Shown piece after piece: positions 59,032 through 64,000 of a DNA stretch of 64,000 bases. The position numbers and the translations under genes were made by a program. The DNA is taken from the NCBI RefSeq assembly GCF_021227995.1, contig NZ_CP089301.1:1674001-1738000 (forward strand), written 5' to 3'. Under the pieces are notes generated by a model. The model was not told the origin of the DNA. It did no database searches and saw only the letters and a list, made by a program, of their open reading frames with translations. How positions within the stretch are numbered: the first letter of the stretch is position 1; the number at the start of each line of letters is the position of its first letter. Source of the DNA: Novosphingobium kaempferiae (GTDB lineage Bacteria; Pseudomonadota; Alphaproteobacteria; Sphingomonadales; Sphingomonadaceae).

Positions 59032-59538
59032 TCATCCCGAACTCCTGCACGGGGAGGTGGAGAGCGGCAGCTCGGTGGTGTTCTTCATCTCCTCCATGGC
59101 GAAGGCAGAGGAGACGTCGGTGAGCTTCACCATGCCGATGAGCTTCTTGTAGACCGCGTCGTAGGCGGCGATGTTGGCGACGCGGATCTTCAGCAGGTAG
59201 TCGACGTCGCCAGTCATGCGGTACAGCTCGACGATCTCGGGCAGCGCCTCCACCGCGCGGGCGAAGCTGCGCAGCCATTCGTCGTTGTGCTCGCTGGTGC
59301 GGATCGAGACGTAGGCGGTCAGTTCGAGGCCGAGCTTCTCCGCATCGAGCAGCGCCACCCGGCCCTTGATGACCCCCGCCGCCTCGAGCCGCTTGAGCCG
59401 CCGCCAGCAGCTGTTGTGCGACATGTGGACGACCTCCGACAGCGCCGCGACCGACAGCGTGCCGTCCTTCTGGAGCGCGGAGAGGATGCGGATGTCGGCA
59501 TCGTCGAGCGAGAGGCGACCGGGGATCGAAGCGGCCAT
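59032..59538 (-). CDS. Lrp/AsnC-family transcriptional regulator
   Basis: A protein of 168 residues: helix-turn-helix LSLDDADIRILSALQKDGTLSVAALSEVVHMSHNSCWRRLKRLEAAGVIKGRVALLD, then the RAM effector domain (LTAYVSIRTSEHNDEWLRSFARAVEALPEIVELYRMTGDVDYLLKIRVANIAAYDAVYKKLI). Lrp-type proteins respond to amino acids. Being inside the operon, it probably senses an amino acid released by the pathway. It starts one base after the stop of the RraA-like gene. Confidence 0.94.
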   Translation of the reverse strand: MAASIPGRLSLDDADIRILSALQKDGTLSVAALSEVVHMSHNSCWRRLKRLEAAGVIKGRVALLDAEKLGLELTAYVSIRTSEHNDEWLRSFARAVEALPEIVELYRMTGDVDYLLKIRVANIAAYDAVYKKLIGMVKLTDVSSAFAMEEMKNTTELPLSTSPCRSSG

Positions 59539-59539
59539 G

Positions 59540-60199
59540 TCAGCGGGCCTCCTGCAGGGCGGGCGGGGCGAGCAGGTCCACGAGCGCGATGCCCTTGGCC
59601 AGCCCCTCGCGGATCAGCGCTTCGCGCCGCGCGGCGGCAGCGGCGCGGGCGATGTCGGCGACCGCTTCCTCAGGGGAGAGGAACGCCACGCCGTCTCCGT
59701 CGCACAGCGCGACATCGCCCGGCCGCGCGACCACTCCGCCGACACTGACCGGCGCGTTGAACCGCCCGCCGAGCCCGAGCCGCCGCGTCGTGCGCGCACT
59801 CACCCCGCGCGCCCAGACGGGCAGGCCGGTGGCGAGGATCTCGCCGAGGTCCGCAACGGGGCCATCGACGACCACGCCCGCCACTCCGCGCTGCACGGCG
59901 GCTGCCGCGACCACGCCGCCGACCGCCGCATGGATCGTGTCGCCCAGCCGGTCGATCACCAGCACGTCGCCGCTCCGCAGCTGCGCGAGCGCTTCGTGGA
60001 GCAGCGCGCCGTCGGGTCCGGGCAGCGCCAGCGTCACCACCGTCCCGCAGGCGCGCATGTCGGGCGAGAGCGGACGCAGCGCCGGGTCGCACATGCCCCA
60101 CAGCCGCCAGTGGCCGAGGGTCGATGTCTCCACTGCCGCCAGCCCGCGCACGATATCGGCGGGGACCGGAGCGGGCATCGCATGGCGCTCGAACGTCAT
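59540..60199 (-). CDS. RraA-like family protein (HMG aldolase fold)
   Basis: A protein of 219 residues: VETSTLGHWRLWGMCDPALRPLSPDMRACGTVVTLAL, GDVLVIDRLGDTIHAAVGGVVAAAAVQRGVAGVVVDGPVADL and LPVWARGVSARTT. The fold includes RNase E inhibitors and metal-dependent 4-hydroxy-4-methyl-2-oxoglutarate aldolases. The canonical GDxxxxA...GxVxDGxxRD segment ends VVVDGPVADL here, with Ala where the metal-binding RD Arg would be, so aldolase activity is doubtful. It overlaps nothing but lies one base from each neighbour in the operon. Confidence 0.85.
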   Translation of the reverse strand: MTFERHAMPAPVPADIVRGLAAVETSTLGHWRLWGMCDPALRPLSPDMRACGTVVTLALPGPDGALLHEALAQLRSGDVLVIDRLGDTIHAAVGGVVAAAAVQRGVAGVVVDGPVADLGEILATGLPVWARGVSARTTRRLGLGGRFNAPVSVGGVVARPGDVALCDGDGVAFLSPEEAVADIARAAAAARREALIREGLAKGIALVDLLAPPALQEAR

Positions 60200-60200
60200 G

Positions 60201-61028
60201 TCAGCGCTCCTCCGGCCCGAGATCGGGGCGGCGCGGATCGCACTTGGCGAAATGGTCGAGGAAGTCGGCGACGTGGCGCACGAGGAAGCGCGTGAAGGTC
60301 CGCCCCGCCTGCGCGCTCGACAGCGACGGATCGCCCGAGCCGATGCCGTCGTCCGCCACTTCGGTCGCGTCGAGCGGCAGGTCCACCGAGGCGCCGCCGA
60401 AGCGGGCGCTGGCGAAATGCGGGTCGGACGGCAGGCCGAACACCGGCTTGCGCTCCGGCGTGTCTGAGGGCGCCTGCCCGACGAGGCCGGGGGCGAGGTA
60501 CATCATGACCGAAGTCACCGGGTCCGCCCCGTGCCCGCGCGCAGCGGCGGCGCGATCGGCGTGGGCTTCCTCCCACACCGCGTCGGGCAGCGAGCGCCAG
60601 AGGTGGATGGCGGGCACCACCACGCCGGTCTCGCGCCGCACGGCATGGACGACCTCGGCGATCAGCGGGGCGTTGGTGGAGTGCCCGTTGACGATCACCA
60701 CCCGGTCGAGCCCGTGGTCGAGGAAGCTGTCGATCATGTCGCGGAGCACCGCGCGGAAGGTCGGCCCGCGAAGCTGCACGCCGCCGGGGAAGCCTCGGAA
60801 GAACTCCGCGAACCCGAACGGCAGCACCGGCGCGCAGACCGCGCCTGCGGCCTCTGCGGCGGCCATGGCGATGCGTTCGGCGGCGACGAAATCGCCCATC
60901 GGTGCGTGCGGCCCCTGCTCCTCCTGGCTGCCGAGCGGAAGCACGATCACCGGGCGGTCCGCCGCAATCCGCGCGGCGAAGGCGGCGTGGCTCAAGTCCT
61001 GCAGGGCATGTGCGCGGGTGCAGTTCAC
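60201..61028 (-). CDS. Creatininase-family amidohydrolase
   Basis: A protein of 275 residues: PVIVLPLGSQEEQGPHAPMGDFVAAERIAMAAAEAAG, FAEFFRGFPGGVQLRGPTFRAVLRDMIDSFLDHGLDRVVIVNGHSTNAPLIAEVV and GHGADPVTSVMMYLAP. The metal ligands of the family (Glu, His, Asp and the NGH segment) are present. Members open cyclic amides or hydrolyse formamides. GTG 61028 overlaps the amidase stop as GTGA, which fixes the start; longer open frame upstream is a shadow. Confidence 0.9.
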   Translation of the reverse strand: MNCTRAHALQDLSHAAFAARIAADRPVIVLPLGSQEEQGPHAPMGDFVAAERIAMAAAEAAGAVCAPVLPFGFAEFFRGFPGGVQLRGPTFRAVLRDMIDSFLDHGLDRVVIVNGHSTNAPLIAEVVHAVRRETGVVVPAIHLWRSLPDAVWEEAHADRAAAARGHGADPVTSVMMYLAPGLVGQAPSDTPERKPVFGLPSDPHFASARFGGASVDLPLDATEVADDGIGSGDPSLSSAQAGRTFTRFLVRHVADFLDHFAKCDPRRPDLGPEER

Positions 61029-61858
61029 AGGCTGGCCTCGATGCGGATCGCCTTGTTCGCCGCGACCGGGATCTGGCTGCGCACGCGGGCGAGCAGGTCC
61101 ATGTCGATGGCGGCGGAGGCGCTGCCGAGCCCATCCGAAACCCGCGCGACGACCGCGCCCCAGGGATCGACGATCATCGACTGGCCGAACGACTGCCGCT
61201 CGCCCGCAGGCGTCGGATAAGTGCCCCACTGCCCGGCGGCAGCGACCCAGCACTCGGTCTCGATCGCGCGCGAGCGCAGGAGCACTTCCCAGTGGTCCTT
61301 GCCGGTCAGCAGCGTGAAGGCGGCGGGCACCGCGATCAGCTGCGCGCCCTGCGTCATCAGTTGCTGGAACAGTTCGGGGAAGCGCACGTCGTAGCAGATC
61401 GCGCAGCCGACGCTGACGCCCTCGCAGTCATAAGTGACGATCTCGCGGCCCGGATCGACGGTGGCGGATTCGTGGAACTTCGCGCCGTCCGCCGTGGTCA
61501 CGTCGAACAGGTGGATCTTGCGGTAGCGCGCGCGCTCCGCACCGTCGCGGTCGAAGACGACGGTGGTGTTGTAGGCGCGGCCGGGGTTGTCCGACTGCTC
61601 GTAGAACGAGCCGCCGTGGATCCACACCTTCAGTTCGCGGGCAAGGCGCGAGAGCAGCGTCCACGTCGCGCCGTCGCGCGAGGGTTCGGCGACGGCGGGC
61701 GCGCCGCTCGATCCGCCGAGCCATTCGCAATGCTCGGGAAGCTGGATCCAGTCGGGCCGGTCCCGCGCGACGCTGGCGCGCACGGCGGCCTCGATCGCGG
61801 CGAGGTTGGCGGTCTTGTCGTTCTGGGTGTTGAGCTGGATGACGGATGCGCGCAGCAT
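61025..61858 (-). CDS. Nitrilase-superfamily amidase (Nit/omega-amidase type)
   Basis: A protein of 277 residues with the Glu-Lys-Cys triad: LPEHCEW, YRKIHLFDV and VGCAICYDVRFPELF. Also GGSFYEQSDNPGRAYNTTVVFDRDG. No signal peptide, so cytoplasmic. Such enzymes hydrolyse amides of small acids, such as omega-amides or deaminated glutathione. It follows the M14 gene by one base and is coupled to the creatininase-like gene. Confidence 0.93.
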   Translation of the reverse strand: MLRASVIQLNTQNDKTANLAAIEAAVRASVARDRPDWIQLPEHCEWLGGSSGAPAVAEPSRDGATWTLLSRLARELKVWIHGGSFYEQSDNPGRAYNTTVVFDRDGAERARYRKIHLFDVTTADGAKFHESATVDPGREIVTYDCEGVSVGCAICYDVRFPELFQQLMTQGAQLIAVPAAFTLLTGKDHWEVLLRSRAIETECWVAAAGQWGTYPTPAGERQSFGQSMIVDPWGAVVARVSDGLGSASAAIDMDLLARVRSQIPVAANKAIRIEASL

Positions 61859-61859
61859 C

Positions 61860-64000
61860 TTACTTTCCTTCGGAAGTTTCGGTTGGCGTCGCGGCGGAGA
61901 GCGCGATGGCGTTGAACAGGATCTTGAACGCGCCCTGCGTCTGGGCGCGCAGGGCGATTTCGGGTCCGACGAGGACGACCTTGCCCCTGCCCTTCGGAAC
62001 CGTGAGCACGGCGGCGGTGTCCTTCAGGTGCTCGGGATGCCAGGCCCAGCCACTGTGGAGCAGCTTGCCGTCGCCGAACGACACCGCGACCTTCGCGCCC
62101 GGCGCGGTCGGGCGGAACACCGGGCTGGAATCGTAGAACAGGTCCACCTTGGGGTTGAGGCCCCAGGCAATCGGGTCGGCCACGTCCGCATCCGCCGTCA
62201 GCAGTGCCCCGGGCACGTAGAACTGCGTGTTGGGCAGCGGGACGCGCTTGCCGTCCTTCTCGACCTGCAGCGGATCGACGACCGGCAGCTTCAGCAGCGC
62301 GGCAAGGCCCGAGGAGGACGAGCCCATGGCAAGGATCGTGCCGCCGTCGGCTGCGAACCGCTCCAGCGCCGGGATCGTCTTCTCGACGCTGATATCGCCA
62401 AGCGAGGCGCGGTACTGCGCCGGCATATCCTTCGCGGCGGGCTGGCGGCTGTCGAAGCGGCCACGGAACATGCCGCCGTCCACGCCCGAGCGCGCGTTCG
62501 GGATCGCGGCGTCGGGGACGACGACGATGTCGAACTTCTTCGCGAGGCCGCCCTTGTCCAGTTCCTGCGGGTAGACGATCGAGTACGGCAGTTCCTGCCC
62601 GTCGAGGATCCAGCGCAGCCAGCCGGTCGGGTGCAGCCCGCCGTAGAGATCGACCACCGCGACGCGCGGCGTCTTCACCGCAATCCGGCTTCCCTGGGGC
62701 GCGGCGGCGACCGCCTGTACCGAGAGGCCGAGCGACTTCGCACCTTCCTCGACGATCGCGCGAGCCTTTGCCGACGCCGGGACGAACCATGCGCCGGGCT
62801 GTGCGGGGCGGCTCGCGACCGACAGCGGCGTCTCGTAGGCGCTCACCGCGATGCCCGCCTTTTGCAACCGGTTGACGAGGCGGAACGCATCGTTCTGGTC
62901 GTGGCTGACGAGCCAGCCTCCCGAGCTTCCCTCGCTGCCCGCGTCGGCGATCGGTTGCGCGTCGGGGGCGATCTCGCCGCTGACCGGGCGGGTCTTCACC
63001 GCGAAGGGATCAAGCACGCGGGCGAACTCGACGCCCGCCTGGAACGCCGGGGTATAGCCCGATGCATCGGCGGGCGGGATCGGCGGGCCGCCGGGGTAGG
63101 CGAAGTTGTTCGGGTAGTGCTGCGGCTCGAACATGTCGAGCACGTGGGCGCGATAGGCCTGCGCCGCCGGGATCACGTAAGTGCCCGCGGGCCACTGCCT
63201 GCCCGCTGCGGTGAACGGCGCTTCGGCACGCCCCATCTCCACGCCGAGCCGCGCGAGCGAGGTCAGGAACTTCGCCGTCGTCGGGAAGTCGTGCTGGTCT
63301 ACGGGCACGATGTAGGCGCGCGCGTCGCGCTGGGCCGGATCGTGGAGCACACTGTCGTAGAGGTCGGGATCGATCTCGCTCCATCCGCGCGTGCGCACCG
63401 GCTTCGGCTTGCCGCCGCGCTCGGCAAGGGCGGCGTGCGCGGCCTCGATGCGGTCCTTGGAGATCGTCCAGCTGTCGGTCGAGCCCTTGGCGATGGCGTT
63501 CGCGCCCATCTGCCAGCGGTCGAACAGCAGCTTCTCGCGGTTGTTCGCGGCATAAGTCAGCAGCCCGCGCGCGAGCGAGAGGCTGTAGGACACCGACTGC
63601 GCCATCGACCACGGGCCGGGCCTGGCGGGCAAGGGTTGGTCGTTGCCGGGCACCTGCCGCTCGGGCACGAAAGGGATCGTCTCCGGCACAGGGCTGCCGA
63701 TGATCTCGACGAGGATGCCCACCGCGTTGTGAAAGTACGTCGAGGTGCGCAGGTTGCCGTTGTACCAGGTGTCGTAATGCGCGCCGTTGCGGCTCGTCGC
63801 GCCGCCCTTGTTCTCCGACAGCAGGCGGCTCTGGAGCGTCGCACCAACTTCGTCGAGGCTGGAGATCACCAGCGGCTCGTAGTGGTAGTTGAACGGATCG
63901 CGGAACGGCGGGAGGAACAGCACGGTGCCAGCCGGGCCGGTCTGGTGCTGGTTCATCACGATCTGCGGGCGCCAGTCGCGGTAGAGCACGCGCACCATGT
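61860..64000 (-). CDS. M14 zinc-carboxypeptidase-like protein, 5' end outside window
   Basis: About 713 residues are visible; the start and the first zinc-binding HxxE lie beyond the window end. The visible part begins in the catalytic domain: RDWRPQIVMNQHQTGPAGTVLFLPPFRDPFNYHYEP, with a His (NQHQTG) expected to bind zinc. SWSMAQ-type helices, a region with TAAGRQWPAGTYVIPAAQ, and a C-terminal glutamine-amidotransferase-like domain (RVAVVDLYGGLHPTGWLRWILD, FDIVVVPDA, RFAADGGTILAMGSSSSGLA) follow. Such long M14 proteins are usually exported and cut C-terminal residues from peptides or amide conjugates. It is the first visible gene of the operon. Confidence 0.85.
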   Translation of the reverse strand, partial: MVRVLYRDWRPQIVMNQHQTGPAGTVLFLPPFRDPFNYHYEPLVISSLDEVGATLQSRLLSENKGGATSRNGAHYDTWYNGNLRTSTYFHNAVGILVEIIGSPVPETIPFVPERQVPGNDQPLPARPGPWSMAQSVSYSLSLARGLLTYAANNREKLLFDRWQMGANAIAKGSTDSWTISKDRIEAAHAALAERGGKPKPVRTRGWSEIDPDLYDSVLHDPAQRDARAYIVPVDQHDFPTTAKFLTSLARLGVEMGRAEAPFTAAGRQWPAGTYVIPAAQAYRAHVLDMFEPQHYPNNFAYPGGPPIPPADASGYTPAFQAGVEFARVLDPFAVKTRPVSGEIAPDAQPIADAGSEGSSGGWLVSHDQNDAFRLVNRLQKAGIAVSAYETPLSVASRPAQPGAWFVPASAKARAIVEEGAKSLGLSVQAVAAAPQGSRIAVKTPRVAVVDLYGGLHPTGWLRWILDGQELPYSIVYPQELDKGGLAKKFDIVVVPDAAIPNARSGVDGGMFRGRFDSRQPAAKDMPAQYRASLGDISVEKTIPALERFAADGGTILAMGSSSSGLAALLKLPVVDPLQVEKDGKRVPLPNTQFYVPGALLTADADVADPIAWGLNPKVDLFYDSSPVFRPTAPGAKVAVSFGDGKLLHSGWAWHPEHLKDTAAVLTVPKGRGKVVLVGPEIALRAQTQGAFKILFNAIALSAATPTETSEGK

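Overview
The window reads as chromosomal DNA of a high-GC sphingomonad, most likely Novosphingobium. Three things point that way: a mannonate dehydratase whose sequence I recognise as very close to that of N. aromaticivorans; three TonB-dependent receptors together with many single-copy catabolic operons; and three dispersed inverted-repeat families (cores TTCGACAAGCTCAGCCTGAG, CACCCTGAACTTGTTTCAGG and CGTCATTGCGAG) that I associate with this group. This is recall and inference; no database was searched. No tRNA, rRNA, CRISPR array, transposase or phage gene was seen. Genes are packed into operons, many joined by 4-base ATGA or GTGA stop/start overlaps.

Region by region. 1-3.1 kb: minus-strand sugar-acid operon (GH2 glycosidase cut by the window edge, ManD, GntR-type repressor). 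3.2-7.5 kb: two SnoaL-like proteins, divergent from an exported alpha/beta hydrolase with an Asp nucleophile, an Old Yellow Enzyme gene broken by a one-base frameshift, and WrbA. 7.5-11.5 kb: Tat-exported molybdenum hydroxylase (2Fe-2S subunit, Mo subunit, tri-heme cytochrome c). 11.6-16.6 kb: four-gene FUSC/DUF1656/HlyD/outer-membrane-factor efflux system. 16.7-21.5 kb: CO-dehydrogenase-like operon (CoxG, FAD, 2Fe-2S and Mo subunits), with an extra domain fused to the Mo subunit. 21.7-24.4 kb: SMP-30 lactonase, SDR, SnoaL and EthD genes. 24.5-27.3 kb: XpaC/TelA pair and FdhD. 27.7-31.5 kb: all four acetyl-CoA carboxylase genes in the order accD-B-C-A. 31.8-38.2 kb: DUF1592-DUF1552-ankyrin-cytochrome c'-cytochrome b561, an apparently exported redox system of unknown substrate. 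38.2-49.9 kb: a purine locus. 49.9-53.7 kb: TonB receptor with a PI-PLC-like phosphodiesterase. 53.9-55.0 kb: a DUF6356-like small protein and a TauE/SafE permease. 55.1-64 kb: TonB receptor, trans-sulfuration-type PLP lyase, Lrp regulator, RraA-like protein, creatininase-like amidohydrolase, nitrilase-type amidase and an M14 peptidase-like protein cut by the window end.

How they work together. The purine locus looks like a compartmentalised pathway. A TonB receptor would bring nucleosides into the periplasm. Signal-peptide-bearing adenosine deaminase and two NUP-family proteins would process them there. An NCS2 permease would import the bases, and a cytoplasmic 8-oxoguanine/guanine-type deaminase and a phosphoribosyltransferase would handle them, under a divergent LysR regulator. 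The 55-64 kb operon looks like uptake plus stepwise amide/peptide breakdown of an unidentified N- and perhaps S-containing compound. The DUF1592/DUF1552 locus has a heme protein and a Tat-exported partner next to a cytochrome c' and a membrane cytochrome b561, which suggests electrons pass from an extracytoplasmic oxidation into the membrane. These three loci are the best candidates for undescribed systems.
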